From NCBI RefSeq assembly GCF_900129835.1, contig NZ_FQXA01000001.1, positions 310,001 to 374,000 on the forward strand: 64,000 nucleotides of DNA, in the 5' to 3' direction. Below are positions 39,414 through 48,926 of this stretch, in pieces (the first letter of the stretch is position 1; the number at the start of each line of letters is the position of its first letter). The notes under the pieces were generated by a model. It saw nothing but the letters and a program-made list of their open reading frames with translations. It was not told the DNA's origin and made no database searches. The stretch comes from Stutzerimonas xanthomarina DSM 18231 (GTDB lineage Bacteria > Pseudomonadota > Gammaproteobacteria > Pseudomonadales > Pseudomonadaceae). The translations under genes and the position numbers were made by a program.

Positions 39414-40442
39414 ATGAAGCTACCTCCCGCCCAGCTTGCCAAACACCTGCAAGGCCCTCTTGCGCCGATCTACGTGGTCAGCGGCGACGAGCACCTGCTC
39501 TGCCAGGAAGCCAGTGACGCCATCCGTGCGACTTGCCGCCAACAGGATTTCAGCGAACGCCAAGTGCTCAACGTCGAAACCGGTTTCGACTGGGGCCAGC
39601 TCATCGAGGCTGGGGCCAGCCTCTCCCTGTTCGCTGAAAAGCGCCTGCTGGAGCTGCGTATCCCCACCGGCAAGCCCGGCGACAAGGGAGCTGCCGCGCT
39701 GATTGACTACCTCGCACGCCCTGCGGAAGACACGGTTCTGCTGATCAGCCTGCCCAAGCTCGACGGCAATACGCAAAAGACTAAATGGGCCAAGGCGCTG
39801 ATCGACGGCAAACAGGTGCAGTTCCTACAAATCTGGCCGGTGGATGCGCAGCAGCTGCCGCAGTGGATTCGTCAGCGCCTGGCACAAGCCGGCCTCGCCG
39901 CAGACCAGGCAGCGGTAGAACTTATCGCCGCCCGCGTCGAGGGCAACCTGTTGGCCGCCGCGCAGGAAATCGAAAAGCTAAAACTGCTTGCCGAAGGGGG
40001 CCAGGTAACCACCGAAACCGTGCAGGCTGCCGTCGCCGATAGCGCCCGCTACGACGTCTTCGGGCTGATTGATGCCGCCCTGCTGGGGCAGCCGGAGCAC
40101 ATTCTGCAAATGCTCACCGGTTTGCGCGGCGAAGGGGTCGAAGCGCCGGTGATCCTCTGGGCCGTCGCGCGTGAAGTGCGCCAGCTGGCCAACATAGCCC
40201 AGCAGTACAGTCAGGGCGTACCGCTTGACCGTGCGTTCAGCCAGGCTCGCCCGCCGGTATGGGATAAGCGCAAGCCATTGGTCAGCAAAGCACTTCAGCG
40301 ACACGATGCCGCGGGCTGGCAGCGACTCCTGATGAATGCACAACGCATTGATGAACAGATCAAAGGCCAGGCTGAAGGCGACCCCTGGCTCGCATTGACT
40401 GACCTGTGCCTTCAGCTGTGTGGACGACAGCTCAGGTTGTAG
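39414..40442 (+). CDS. holA: DNA polymerase III delta subunit
   Basis: A 342-residue subunit of the clamp loader that opens the beta sliding clamp. The AAA+-like fold opens with PIYVVSGDEHLLCQEASDAIR. The middle and collar domains show LLAAAQEIEKLKLLAEGG and DSARYDVFGLIDAALLGQ. As expected for delta, there is no working Walker A. The ATG at 39414 has little ribosome-binding sequence, so translation may be coupled to lptE. The length is normal. Confidence 0.95.
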   Translation: MKLPPAQLAKHLQGPLAPIYVVSGDEHLLCQEASDAIRATCRQQDFSERQVLNVETGFDWGQLIEAGASLSLFAEKRLLELRIPTGKPGDKGAAALIDYLARPAEDTVLLISLPKLDGNTQKTKWAKALIDGKQVQFLQIWPVDAQQLPQWIRQRLAQAGLAADQAAVELIAARVEGNLLAAAQEIEKLKLLAEGGQVTTETVQAAVADSARYDVFGLIDAALLGQPEHILQMLTGLRGEGVEAPVILWAVAREVRQLANIAQQYSQGVPLDRAFSQARPPVWDKRKPLVSKALQRHDAAGWQRLLMNAQRIDEQIKGQAEGDPWLALTDLCLQLCGRQLRL

Positions 40443-40525
40443 CGCAAGCGAAAGCCGTGCTGCGATCGGTGATCAGATTCTTGCGAGTTGCGCTAGCACT
40501 TGACGCTTGCCAGCCCCAGCAGACT

Positions 40526-40554
40526 CTGGACATTTTTTGTACAGTGCCTATGAT
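40526..40554 (+). promoter_or_regulatory. Promoter of arfA with overlapping dyad
   Basis: TGGACA (40527-40532) and TATGAT (40549-40554) with a 16-base spacer form a good sigma-70 promoter 37 bases before the arfA ATG. The -35 is embedded in CTGGACA-ttttt-TGTACAG (40526-40544), a dyad with one mismatch that could bind a regulator. Confidence 0.55.
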
Positions 40555-40591
40555 GCCCTCGTCTGATCAGAAGCAAGCGAGAGGGTACGTG

Positions 40592-40750
40592 ATGAGCAAA
40601 CAACGAAAGCGGCCGAATAAGGCCAAGAGTCTGGTGGCGCAACCTCTGTTCCGTAGCCGCCAGGAACAGCCGAAAAAAGGCAAAGGCAGCTACCGCCGCG
40701 AAGCCTCCCAGTCCACCAACTGGGAGGCTTCGGTCCTTCTGGCGGCTTGA
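40592..40750 (+). CDS. arfA: Alternative ribosome-rescue factor A
   Basis: A 52-residue basic protein matching Pseudomonas ArfA (KAKSLVAQPLFRSRQEQPKKG, KGKGSYRRE). ArfA recruits release factor 2 to ribosomes stalled on non-stop mRNA when trans-translation is not enough. The key family core PLFRxRxExxxKGKGSYxRK-like is present, followed by NWEAS. The 3' third of the frame folds into a 13-bp hairpin. In E. coli such a hairpin makes the message itself non-stop, so that functional ArfA appears only when tmRNA is lacking. GAGAGGG precedes the ATG. It has its own promoter. Confidence 0.92.
   Translation: MSKQRKRPNKAKSLVAQPLFRSRQEQPKKGKGSYRREASQSTNWEASVLLAA
40699..40732 (+). terminator. Hairpin inside the arfA reading frame
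   Basis: CGAAGCCTCCCAG (40699-40711) and CTGGGAGGCTTCG (40720-40732) form a perfect 13-bp stem with an 8-base loop, followed by GTCCTTCT. It covers codons 36-47 and ends 18 bases before the stop codon. This fits the known arfA control, in which RNase III cleavage or termination at the hairpin gives mRNA without a stop. Confidence 0.8.
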
Positions 40751-40810
40751 AAAGCCAATCCATTCAAAGCGTGATAATGTCACGTGCCGATGATCTGCCG
40801 AGAGTGGTGC

Positions 40811-42109
40811 ATGCTTTACACCTTCGTTCCTGTCTTGTTGCTGCGTACTCTGATCGCCGGATCGGCGCTGAGCATCATGGTCGCCTGCGCCGCCGAGCCG
40901 GTCGCACAGAGCGCGTCGGCCGTTACTGGCCAGCCAATGAGCACCGCCGAATCCCAAGGCTTGCCATCCGAAGCTGAGCATCCACAACTGAGCTTCGCGG
41001 AATGGCGTGACGCCTTTCGCAGCGAAGCCCTTCAAGCCGGGATTTCGGCGCAGGTGTTTGACCGCGCCTTTGCAGGCGTCACGCCTGATCCGAGCATCAT
41101 CATCGCTGATCGCAGCCAGCCCGAGTTTACTCGTCCGGTCTGGCAGTATCTGGACGGCGCGTTATCGAAGCAGCGGGTCGAGCGCGGCCAGCGCCTGCTG
41201 AAGCAACATCAAGCGACCCTGGATGACATTGAAGCGCGCTATGGCGTAGACCGGAATACACTGGTGGCTATCTGGGGGCTCGAAAGCAGCTACGGGCAAA
41301 TCATGGGCGACAAGGGCGTCATCCGCTCGCTCGCCACATTGGCACATGAGGGGAGGCGTCCAGGCTTTGCGAAAAGCCAGTTGCTGGCTGCGCTGGAAAT
41401 CCTCCAGCATGGCGATGTCGACGCCGATCAACTGCGCGGCTCCTGGGCCGGAGCCATGGGACAAACGCAGTTCATCCCGACCACCTACAACACGCACGCG
41501 GTGGATTTCGATGGCGATGGCAGTCGGAATATCTGGAGCAGCTCCGCCGACGCCCTGGCATCGGCCGCGCACTACCTGCAGGCATCTGGCTGGAAAGCCG
41601 GGCAGCCGTGGGGCTTCGAGGTAACGCTGCCCGAAGGCTTCGATTACGCACAGGCAGACAACGCCATCCGCAAGCCGTTGGCCGTCTGGCGCCAGCTTGG
41701 GCTGAGCGGGTTGCCGGCCGACACCGGTATGGAGGCGACCACTGCCACGCTGCTGCTTCCCGCGGGCTATCGCGGACCTGCGTTCCTGCTGCTGGATAAT
41801 TTCCGAGCGATACTGCGCTATAACAATTCATCGTCCTATGCACTGGCGATCGGCCTGCTGTCGGAGCGCTTCGACGGTGCCGGCCAGGTTCGTGCCAGGT
41901 GGCCAAAAGGCGAGCAGCCACTGAGCCGCTCCGAACGCCTGGAACTGCAGGAGCGCCTAGGGAACCATGGTTTTGATCCAGGCACTCCAGACGGCATCAT
42001 CGGTGCAAACACTCGCAGTGCGATCCGCGGTTTCCAGCAACAGCAGGGCTGGCCCGCCGATGGTCATCCAACGCAGGAATTGCTCGGACGCTTGCGCGCA
42101 GAACCCTAG
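40811..42109 (+). CDS. Lytic murein transglycosylase lipoprotein (MltB family) with peptidoglycan-binding domain
   Basis: A 432-residue envelope enzyme cleaving glycan strands to 1,6-anhydro-muropeptides. A signal with lipobox IMVAC precedes an SLT_2 catalytic domain (about residues 55-350) with the catalytic Glu in AIWGLESSYGQIMG and the substrate motifs SWAGAMGQTQFIPTTY and FDGDGSRNIW. A C-terminal PG_binding_1 domain (SERLELQERLGNHGFDPGTPDGIIGANTRSAIRGFQ) follows. I choose the ATG at 40811, with GAGAGTGG upstream, since it gives a clean lipoprotein signal. It is distinct from the shorter mltB gene at 47 kb. Confidence 0.9.
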   Translation: MLYTFVPVLLLRTLIAGSALSIMVACAAEPVAQSASAVTGQPMSTAESQGLPSEAEHPQLSFAEWRDAFRSEALQAGISAQVFDRAFAGVTPDPSIIIADRSQPEFTRPVWQYLDGALSKQRVERGQRLLKQHQATLDDIEARYGVDRNTLVAIWGLESSYGQIMGDKGVIRSLATLAHEGRRPGFAKSQLLAALEILQHGDVDADQLRGSWAGAMGQTQFIPTTYNTHAVDFDGDGSRNIWSSSADALASAAHYLQASGWKAGQPWGFEVTLPEGFDYAQADNAIRKPLAVWRQLGLSGLPADTGMEATTATLLLPAGYRGPAFLLLDNFRAILRYNNSSSYALAIGLLSERFDGAGQVRARWPKGEQPLSRSERLELQERLGNHGFDPGTPDGIIGANTRSAIRGFQQQQGWPADGHPTQELLGRLRAEP

Positions 42110-42113
42110 CGAG

Positions 42114-42136
42114 GATGGCCGAACATTTCGGCCATC
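42114..42136 (+). terminator. Probable terminator after the lytic transglycosylase gene
   Basis: GATGGCCGAA (42114-42123) and TTCGGCCATC (42127-42136) form a 10-bp stem with a 3-base loop, five bases after the stop. The tail is C-rich and not T-rich, so strength is uncertain. Confidence 0.55.
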
Positions 42137-42327
42137 GCCTCCCCCGCGCCACCATCCTGTAGGCAGCCGGGCACATCCCAAGAAGGCTGAATCAACCCGC
42201 TCCCGCGGCAGCCTCAGCACAACCAACGTCTCGCTAGACGCGACTGAACGGTCAGTGCCTGTGATAAACTGCGCGGCGGCCACAAGCCGCCTCGTCCACG
42301 GAGCCTCTAGCGGAGCCCAGAAAGCCG

Positions 42328-43380
42328 ATGTCCGATACCTCCCAGCCCAAGACCGTCGCCAGCGGCGAAAAATTCCGCACCGATCAGGGCATCACCGCGA
42401 TCAAGGACGGGCAGAAGCGCCGCGCCTCTAGCGAACCCCAGGTGTTCGAACCCAAGCCCAAGTGGCTGCGGGTCAAGGCACCCAGCGGCAGCCGCTTCGA
42501 AGCAGTCAAGCGCAATGTCGGCGAACACCGTCTAAGCACCGTATGCGAGGAGTCCCACTGCCCGAACATGGGCGAATGCTGGTCCAACGGTACCGCCACC
42601 ATCATGCTGATGGGCTCGGTATGCACCCGCGCGTGCCGCTTCTGCGCCGTGGATACCGGCAATCCCAACGGCTGGCTGGACCAGGAGGAGCCACAGAACA
42701 CCGCCAAGTCGGTAGAGCTGATGGCGCTGCGCTATATCGTGCTGACCTCGGTGGACCGCGACGATCTGGACGACGGCGGTGCCGCACACTACGCCGCCTG
42801 TATCCGCGCTATCAAGGAGCGCACGCCGCAGGTGGTGGTCGAGGCGCTGACCCCGGACTTCGACGGCGACCTACAAGCCATCGAGCGCGTAGCGGACGCT
42901 GGCCTGGAAGTCTTCGCGCAGAACGTCGAGACGGTCAAACGCCTGACCCATGAAGTGCGCGATCCCCGTGCCGGCTACGAGAAGACCCTGCGAGTGCTGG
43001 AGCACGCCAAGCGCTATCGTCCGGAGATGCTGACCAAGACCAGTCTGATGCTCGGGCTGGGCGAGAGCGACGAGGAAGTGCTGCAGACCATGGATGACCT
43101 ACGCGCTATCGGCGTGGACATCCTCACCCTCGGTCAGTACCTGCAGCCAACCCGCAACCACCTGCCGGTCAAGCGCTGGGTCAGCCCGGAACAATTCAAC
43201 CATTTGCGTGATATCGGCCTCGAAAAGGGCTTTATGGAAGTCGCCGCCGGCCCGCTGGTGCGCTCCAGCTACCGAGCCGACCGGGTGTTCGAGAAGAACA
43301 ACCTGGGCCTGGCCGCCCCGGTGCCGGTCCCGGGTCAGCCGTTCGACAGCAGCCTGATACCGACCCTCAATCTGAACTGA
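42328..43380 (+). CDS. lipA: Lipoyl synthase
   Basis: A 350-residue radical-SAM enzyme that inserts two sulfurs into protein-bound octanoate. The auxiliary cluster cysteines lie in [13 protein letters not shown] near residue 73. The radical-SAM site [15 protein letters not shown] is near residue 98. The closing RSSYRA motif supplies the serine ligand. The first 45 residues are the variable family extension. LipB, supplying the octanoyl group, is encoded convergently just downstream. Confidence 0.96.
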   Translation: MSDTSQPKTVASGEKFRTDQGITAIKDGQKRRASSEPQVFEPKPKWLRVKAPSGSRFEAVKRNVGEHRLSTVCEESHCPNMGECWSNGTATIMLMGSVCTRACRFCAVDTGNPNGWLDQEEPQNTAKSVELMALRYIVLTSVDRDDLDDGGAAHYAACIRAIKERTPQVVVEALTPDFDGDLQAIERVADAGLEVFAQNVETVKRLTHEVRDPRAGYEKTLRVLEHAKRYRPEMLTKTSLMLGLGESDEEVLQTMDDLRAIGVDILTLGQYLQPTRNHLPVKRWVSPEQFNHLRDIGLEKGFMEVAAGPLVRSSYRADRVFEKNNLGLAAPVPVPGQPFDSSLIPTLNLN

Positions 43381-43395
43381 TCGTGTCGAACACCG

Positions 43396-43422
43396 CCTGC
43401 CCGTTTTTCTTGCCCGGGCAGG
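43396..43422. terminator. Bidirectional terminator between lipA and lipB
   Basis: CCTGCCCG (43396-43403) and CGGGCAGG (43415-43422) form an 8-bp stem, extendable with a small bulge by AACA/TGTT. The tail TGTTTGTATAT is T-rich after lipA. It serves the convergent lipA and lipB ends. Confidence 0.7.
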
Positions 43423-43476
43423 TGTTTGTATATCCGCCATACACGCTCACACTGGTTAAGCAGGCGCCCGGCTCAG

Positions 43477-44193
43477 CTAAGCGATTGCCGCACCTGTCAG
43501 GGTCTGCTGTGCGTAGCCAAGGTGCTTGACCAACTGTTCGCGCAGGCGGGCACTCACGTCGGCAAAGGCAATCGGCTCAGCGGCCACATCGGCCAACTGG
43601 GTCATGCTCATGCCGGCGTAGCCGCATGGATTGATCCGGCCGAAGGGCTCCAGATCCATGTCCACATTCAGCGCCAGACCGTGGAATGAGCGACCGTTAC
43701 GGATGCGCAGGCCCAGAGAGGCGATCTTCGCACCCCCGACGTACACGCCGGGCGCGTCGGGCTTGGCCAACGCCTGTATGCCGTAGCTGGCAAGCAGGTC
43801 GATCAGGCTAAATTCGATCCGGCTGACCAATTCCCGCACGCCGATACCCAAACGCCTGACGTCCAGCATCAGGTAACACACCAGCTGCCCCGGGCCATGA
43901 TAGGTCACCTGCCCGCCCCGATCAGCCTGGACCACGGGGATGTCGCCTGGCAACAGTAGGTGCTCTGGCTTGCCGGCTTGCCCCTGGGTAAACACCCGCG
44001 GATGCTGCAACAGCCAGATCTCGTCTACGGTGTCAGCTACCCGCTCGTTGGTGAAGCGCTGCATGGCTTGCCACGCAACCGAATACTCCACCAGCCCGAG
44101 CTCACGCACCGCCAGCAGCGGGCCACTCATCGGCGCGGAATCCGCCTCAGCGGGACTGGGCACCAAGCACGGACTCGCGGGTTGGTCGCCCAT
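43477..44193 (-). CDS. lipB: Octanoyl-(acyl-carrier-protein):protein N-octanoyltransferase
   Basis: A 238-residue transferase moving octanoate from acyl carrier protein to lipoyl domains. [34 protein letters not shown] (with the catalytic Lys) and [17 protein letters not shown] (with the catalytic Cys) are diagnostic. The ATG at 44193 overlaps the stop of the upstream DUF493 gene (ATGA). A start at 44130 ([11 protein letters not shown]) would fit the usual family N-terminus better, so the first 21 residues may be untranslated. Confidence 0.94.
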   Translation of the reverse strand: MGDQPASPCLVPSPAEADSAPMSGPLLAVRELGLVEYSVAWQAMQRFTNERVADTVDEIWLLQHPRVFTQGQAGKPEHLLLPGDIPVVQADRGGQVTYHGPGQLVCYLMLDVRRLGIGVRELVSRIEFSLIDLLASYGIQALAKPDAPGVYVGGAKIASLGLRIRNGRSFHGLALNVDMDLEPFGRINPCGYAGMSMTQLADVAAEPIAFADVSARLREQLVKHLGYAQQTLTGAAIA

Positions 44194-44477
44194 CACAAAA
44201 CCATGTGCACGCGCCCGGTAGCGCGTAGATCGACGTGGATCGCCTGCAGCTGATCGACGCTGATGGCGGTGATCAAAACCTGCACGGAGAGGAAACGGCC
44301 GTTGCGGCTGTCTCGGCTCACCAGGGTGGTTTCATCGAAGTCCGGAGCATGCCGCCGGATCACCTCGACCACCGTGTCGCTGAAGCCCTCGCCCGCATCA
44401 CCGATGACCTTGATCGGGTAACGCTCGCAGGGAAATTCAATTTTTGGGGGCTGTGTTTCGCTTTTGGTTTCAGTCAT
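44193..44477 (-). CDS. ybeD: DUF493 (YbeD-like) small regulatory protein
   Basis: A 94-residue cytoplasmic protein with an ACT-like alpha/beta fold ([29 protein letters not shown] and [32 protein letters not shown]). This family lies between dacA and lipB in many gammaproteobacteria, as here, and has been called a lipoate-regulatory protein. Its binding ligand is not established. It overlaps lipB and is separated from the dac gene by a GC-rich dyad near 44499-44532. Confidence 0.9.
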   Translation of the reverse strand: MTETKSETQPPKIEFPCERYPIKVIGDAGEGFSDTVVEVIRRHAPDFDETTLVSRDSRNGRFLSVQVLITAISVDQLQAIHVDLRATGRVHMVL

Positions 44478-44539
44478 GGCAGCGGACTCATGATCCGAGA
44501 GCGCGCGCCCGACCGGTAGCCAGGGCGCGCTCCCGCGGC

Positions 44540-45697
44540 TCAGTTGAAGAGATTGAAGAAGAACAGCTGAATGCTATCCCACAGACGACTGAACAGCCCA
44601 CCTTCTTCCACGGCCTGCAGGGCAATCAGATCGGTGCTCTGCAACACCTGACCATCGAGGTTGACCTCGACCTTACCGATCACGTCACCCTGCTGGATGG
44701 GCGCCGTGAGTTCCGGGTTGAACGTCAGACCGGCCTGCAGCTTGTCCATCTGCCCGCGCGGCAGGGTCATGGTCAGGTCGCGCGCGAGCCCGGCACTCAC
44801 CTGGTCCTGCTGGCCCTTCCAGACACGGGACGTCGCCAGCTCGACACCTTTCTGATAGAAGGTTCGGGTCTCGAAGAAGCGGAAGCCATAGGTCAGCAAT
44901 TTCTGCGTCTCGGCGGCACGCGCCTGCTCGCTGTTTGTGCCAAAAACGGCGCTGATCAGACGCATGTCATCACGCACGGCAGAAGCCACCAGGCAGTAGC
45001 CGGCCTCTTCTGTGTGACCGGTCTTCAGGCCGTCGACGGTCTTGTCACGCCATAGCAGAAGGTTGCGGTTGGGCTGTTTGATGTTGTTCCAGAAGAACTC
45101 CTTCTGCGCATAGATGCCGTAGTGTGCAGGGTCCTCATGGATGATCGCGCGGGCCAGCTTGGCCATGTCCGCGGCGGACGAATAGTGATCCGGATGCGGC
45201 AGGCCCGTGGCGTTCATGAAGTGCGTATTGCTCATGCCCAATCGCTGCGCTGTGCTGTTCATGAGGTCTGCGAAAGCCTCTTCGCTGCCGGCAATATGCT
45301 CAGCCATGGCAACGCTGGCGTCGTTGCCGGACTGGATGATGATGCCATGCAGCAGGTCGTCCACCGAAACCTGTGTATTGACCTGGATGAACATCCGCGA
45401 GCCACCGGTGCGCCAGGCTTTTTCGCTGACGGTCACCATGTCGCTTTCGGAGATCTGGCCCTTCTTGATTTCCAGGGTGGCGATGTACGCGGTCATCAGC
45501 TTGGTCAGGCTGGCGGGCGGCAGACGCTCATCACCGGCATTCTCGACCAGGACCTTGCCGCTGGCAGCGTCCATGAGGACGTAGGATTTGGCCGCCAACT
45601 GTGGCGGTGACGGGATGATCGGCTCGGCCCAGGCGGTGGGCGCTACGGCCAGCACAGTGAGAAGGAACAGCCGGTGCACGAAGGTGGTGATAGTCAT
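44540..45697 (-). CDS. D-alanyl-D-alanine carboxypeptidase (PBP5/6 type)
   Basis: A 385-residue penicillin-binding protein trimming pentapeptides in the periplasm. The signal peptide is residues 1-24 (ending AWA|EP). The active-site triad is SLTK (in PPASLTKLM), SGN (in [10 protein letters not shown]) and KTG (in [12 protein letters not shown]). A beta-rich PBP5_C domain follows. The last 18 residues ([19 protein letters not shown]) form an amphipathic membrane anchor. I start at the ATG at 45697, with CTGAGAG upstream, not at the codon at 45724. In P. aeruginosa the gene here is called dacC. Confidence 0.94.
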   Translation of the reverse strand: MTITTFVHRLFLLTVLAVAPTAWAEPIIPSPPQLAAKSYVLMDAASGKVLVENAGDERLPPASLTKLMTAYIATLEIKKGQISESDMVTVSEKAWRTGGSRMFIQVNTQVSVDDLLHGIIIQSGNDASVAMAEHIAGSEEAFADLMNSTAQRLGMSNTHFMNATGLPHPDHYSSAADMAKLARAIIHEDPAHYGIYAQKEFFWNNIKQPNRNLLLWRDKTVDGLKTGHTEEAGYCLVASAVRDDMRLISAVFGTNSEQARAAETQKLLTYGFRFFETRTFYQKGVELATSRVWKGQQDQVSAGLARDLTMTLPRGQMDKLQAGLTFNPELTAPIQQGDVIGKVEVNLDGQVLQSTDLIALQAVEEGGLFSRLWDSIQLFFFNLFN

Positions 45698-45769
45698 TGC
45701 GCTCTCAGAAAGGTGGTGTGGCAAAAACGGTACAGGTCAGCCTGTTCATCAATCAGCGAAGTACGGCTT

Positions 45770-46753
45770 TTAATCACCGCTTACTCGCCGCGGGTTCCCC
45801 AGATTGGCAAGACGGACGCTCTGTTCGAGCTGCGCGGCTTCATCAGGGGAGTCGATTGGCCCCAGGCGCACCCGGTGCAGGATCTGCTCCTGATGGACCA
45901 CCGAACTCACGAATACCGGCGCGCCGGTCATGCTACTGAGCTTGTCACGCAGCAACTGAGCGGCATCGGGGTTGGCGAACGCGCCGACCTGCAGATAGAC
46001 CCCAGCCGCGGATGCGTCTCGCATATTGGCACTGGCGACCTCAAGCGGCACGGTTGCGCCGGCATGCTGCGCTGGAGGCGGCGTGTACTGCTCGACAGGT
46101 TGTGCCAGCGTAGCAACCGCCGGCTTCGCAACCTTCTGCGGCTGAGCCAGTACCATCGGTGCCGGCCTGCCACGCTCGGCCCACCACTGCTCAGGGTCGA
46201 TACCTTCGACCTTCACCCGTGCGGTCCCGGTTTCGGCGTAGCCCAGTTTCTTAGCTGCAGCGAAGGACAGATCAATGATTCGATCCGAGTAGAAGGGGCC
46301 GCGATCGTTGACTCGCAATACCACAGTCTTGCCATTGTCGAGGTTGGTTACCCGAACATAGCTGGGCAGCGGCAGCGTCTTATGCGCCGCACTCATGCCG
46401 TACAGGTCGTACTTTTCACCGTTGGCCGTCGGCTGACCATGAAACTTGGTGCCATACCAGGATGCTGTTCCGGTCGCCCGATAGTTGCGCCCGTCACCCA
46501 TTGGGTAATAGGTCTTGCCCAGCACGGTATAGGGATTGGCCTTGAACGGGCCGTTGTGCGGTGTGGGTGTTGCGTCGGGAATGCTGGAGACGTCGACATC
46601 CCACCAGGGCGCGCCGTCCTTGTGCGGTCGCGAGTAGTCACCCGGACCGCTGATGCCAGCGCTTTTCGTGGGGGCCTGCGACGGTGTCGGGGCAGACGAG
46701 CACCCGACAACCAGAACAGCGAAAGCCGCTACCGCCAGCAAACGGGAGGTCAT
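45770..46753 (-). CDS. rlpA: Septal ring lytic transglycosylase RlpA
   Basis: A 327-residue outer-membrane lipoprotein that cleaves naked (stem-peptide-free) glycan strands at the septum. The lipobox is VVGC, with Cys 18. The double-psi beta-barrel domain (about 95-190) carries GTASWYGTKFHGQPTANGEKYD, HKTLPLPSYVRVTN and VLRVNDRGPFYSDRIIDLS, including the catalytic Asp. A C-terminal SPOR domain (GVYLQVGAFANPDAAQLLRDKL) binds denuded septal peptidoglycan. Its ATG overlaps the mltB stop (ATGA). Confidence 0.95.
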   Translation of the reverse strand: MTSRLLAVAAFAVLVVGCSSAPTPSQAPTKSAGISGPGDYSRPHKDGAPWWDVDVSSIPDATPTPHNGPFKANPYTVLGKTYYPMGDGRNYRATGTASWYGTKFHGQPTANGEKYDLYGMSAAHKTLPLPSYVRVTNLDNGKTVVLRVNDRGPFYSDRIIDLSFAAAKKLGYAETGTARVKVEGIDPEQWWAERGRPAPMVLAQPQKVAKPAVATLAQPVEQYTPPPAQHAGATVPLEVASANMRDASAAGVYLQVGAFANPDAAQLLRDKLSSMTGAPVFVSSVVHQEQILHRVRLGPIDSPDEAAQLEQSVRLANLGNPRRVSGD

Positions 46754-47775
46754 TGCTCACCCCGCGCCTGGACCAGCTGCTCGGAGAGCTGATGGACCGC
46801 CATCGCGTACATGACGCTGCGGTTATAACGGGTGATGACATAGAAGTTGGGCAAGCCGACCCAATACTCATCGCCCTCAGCGCCTTCCAGACGAAAGGCA
46901 GTGACCGCCGTATCTTCGGCCACCTTCATTTCGGCCGGCCACTGCCAACCCAGCGCGCGCAATTCGGCAGCGTTCTTCACCGGCTCGAGCCCCTCGGTCA
47001 GGCCGTCACCATGCTGCTCACCGTAGACCGTAGCCCGCGCCACCACTGGCGCACCGGCGGTCCAACCGTGTTGTTTGAAATAATTGGCGGCGCTGCCGAT
47101 GGCGTCGACAGGATTTTTCCAGATGTCGATACGACCATCGGCATCGAAGTCCACCGCATAAGCACGAAAGCTGCTCGGCATGAATTGCGGCAGCCCCATG
47201 GCACCGGCGTATGAACCGGTCAGCGTCAGCGGGTCGACCTGCTCTTCACGGGCCAACAACAGGAATTCCTTGAGCTGCTGGCGGAAGAATGGCTGGCGCG
47301 GTGGATAATCGAAGCCCAGAGTCGACAGGGCATCTATGACGCGATAGTTGCCCGTGTTGCGGCCGTAGAACGTTTCGACGCCGATGATGGCGACGATGAC
47401 CTGTGCCGGCACACCAAACTCCTGCTCGGCGCGCGCCAGCGCCGCCTCATTCTCACGCCAGAAATCCACGCCCTGAGCGATCCGCGAATCGGTCATGAAG
47501 ATTGGCCGATATTCTTTCCATGCCTTGACGCGCTCTGCCGGTCGGGAGATGGCATCAAGGATGACCTGCTTGCGCTCTGCCTGCGCCAGCACTTCGGCCA
47601 CCTGCTCACCGGCGAAGCCGTAATCCTGAGTCATTTCGCGTACGAAATCGGCGACCTTTTCGCCCTCATAATCAGCCGCAAAAACCGCCGGAGCATGTCC
47701 GAACGCCGCGAAAAGACCCGCTCCACAGAGCACCCGTGTCAACCAGCCACGCCGTAATCGATCCAAGAAATTCAC
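46750..47775 (-). CDS. mltB: Membrane-bound lytic murein transglycosylase B
   Basis: A 341-residue enzyme with an SLT_2 domain: catalytic Glu in AIIGVETFYGRNTG, TGSYAGAMGLPQFMPSSFRAYAVDFDADGRIDIW, and a C-terminal PNFYVITRYNRSVMYAMAV. The N-terminus is a signal peptide (LTRVLCGAGLFAAFGHAPAVFA). A clean lipobox is not obvious, so a soluble periplasmic form like Slt35 is likely. The start is GTG at 47775, six bases after the rodA stop, with a poor ribosome-binding site. Coupling to rodA is probable. Confidence 0.93.
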   Translation of the reverse strand: MNFLDRLRRGWLTRVLCGAGLFAAFGHAPAVFAADYEGEKVADFVREMTQDYGFAGEQVAEVLAQAERKQVILDAISRPAERVKAWKEYRPIFMTDSRIAQGVDFWRENEAALARAEQEFGVPAQVIVAIIGVETFYGRNTGNYRVIDALSTLGFDYPPRQPFFRQQLKEFLLLAREEQVDPLTLTGSYAGAMGLPQFMPSSFRAYAVDFDADGRIDIWKNPVDAIGSAANYFKQHGWTAGAPVVARATVYGEQHGDGLTEGLEPVKNAAELRALGWQWPAEMKVAEDTAVTAFRLEGAEGDEYWVGLPNFYVITRYNRSVMYAMAVHQLSEQLVQARGEQ

Positions 47776-47780
47776 TCTAG

Positions 47781-48926
47781 TCAAACCTGTGCGATCCACT
47801 TGCGATGGGTGTGGATCGACATCAAAACCCCGAACCCTGATAGCAGGGTTACCAATGAAGTGCCACCAAAACTGATGAAGGGCAACGGCACCCCTACCAC
47901 CGGCAACAGCCCGCTGACCATGCCGATGTTGATGAATACGTAAACGAAGAATGTCATCGTCAGCGCACCGGCCAGCAACTTGCCAAACAACGTTTGCGCC
48001 TGAACGGTGATGACCAGTCCGCGCGCGATCAGCAGCAGATACAGCAGCAGCAGCAGGCAAACACCCACCAGGCCGAACTCTTCAGCCAGAACCGCAATGA
48101 TAAAGTCCGTATGGCTTTCCGGCAAAAAATCCAGATGCGACTGAGTACCCTGCAGCCAGCCCTTGCCAAAGACTCCGCCCGAACCAATCGCCGCCTTCGA
48201 CTGAATGATGTTCCAGCCGGTTCCCAGCGGGTCACTTTCCGGATCGAGGAAGGTGTGCACGCGCTGTTTCTGGTAGTTGTGCAGTACGAAATACCACATG
48301 CCCACGGCGATCGGCACCAACGCCGCGATCGCGCTCAGAACCCAGCGCCAGCGCAGCCCGGCGATGAACAGCACGAAAGCACCGGAGACCAATACCAGCA
48401 ACGAGGTGCCCAGATCCGGCTGTTTGAGGATCAGCACGAAGGGCGTGAGGATCAGGCCCAGGCTGACCATGGTGTGTTTGATACCCGGCGGCAATGCGCG
48501 GGCAGACAGGTACCAGGCAATGGTCATCGGCATGATGATCTTCATGAGCTCGGACGGCTGGAAGCGAATCACGCCGGGGATGCTGATCCAGCGGGTCGCG
48601 CCCATTGCGGTGTATCCGACGAACTCCACTGCGACCAGCAGTGCGACGACGGCCAGATAACCCGCCGGAACCCAGCGCGCCATGAATCTTGGTTCCAACT
48701 GAGCGATCACCAGCATGGCGCCCAGGCCGAAGCCATAGGAAGTCGCCTGCTTGATCAGCAGATCAACATTCTTGCCGCCAGCTGAATAGAGGACGAACAG
48801 GCTACCGGCCGCCAGCATCAGCAGAAGCAGGAGCAGCACTCCATCGATATGCATGCGCTGCAGCAGTGTCGCCCGGCGACGCATCACATCGGTGGTCGAA
48901 AGGGTACGATCGAATGTTCCGCTCAT
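47781..48926 (-). CDS. rodA: Peptidoglycan glycosyltransferase RodA
   Basis: A 381-residue SEDS-family polymerase with ten spans that makes glycan strands for cell elongation together with PBP2. SRFQPSELMKI-like (GVIRFQPSELMKIIMPM), KQPDLGTSLLVLVSG, LPESHTDFIIAVLAEEFG and PVVGVPLPFISFGGTSLV are the SEDS motifs, including the essential Asp. Its ATG overlaps the mrdA stop (ATGA), as expected for partners made in equal amounts. Confidence 0.96.
   Translation of the reverse strand: MSGTFDRTLSTTDVMRRRATLLQRMHIDGVLLLLLLMLAAGSLFVLYSAGGKNVDLLIKQATSYGFGLGAMLVIAQLEPRFMARWVPAGYLAVVALLVAVEFVGYTAMGATRWISIPGVIRFQPSELMKIIMPMTIAWYLSARALPPGIKHTMVSLGLILTPFVLILKQPDLGTSLLVLVSGAFVLFIAGLRWRWVLSAIAALVPIAVGMWYFVLHNYQKQRVHTFLDPESDPLGTGWNIIQSKAAIGSGGVFGKGWLQGTQSHLDFLPESHTDFIIAVLAEEFGLVGVCLLLLLYLLLIARGLVITVQAQTLFGKLLAGALTMTFFVYVFINIGMVSGLLPVVGVPLPFISFGGTSLVTLLSGFGVLMSIHTHRKWIAQV

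Noticed and set aside
40526..40544. LexA-type SOS box before arfA
   Set aside because: The SOS box needs CTG-N10-CAG; here the spacing is CTG-N13-CAG.
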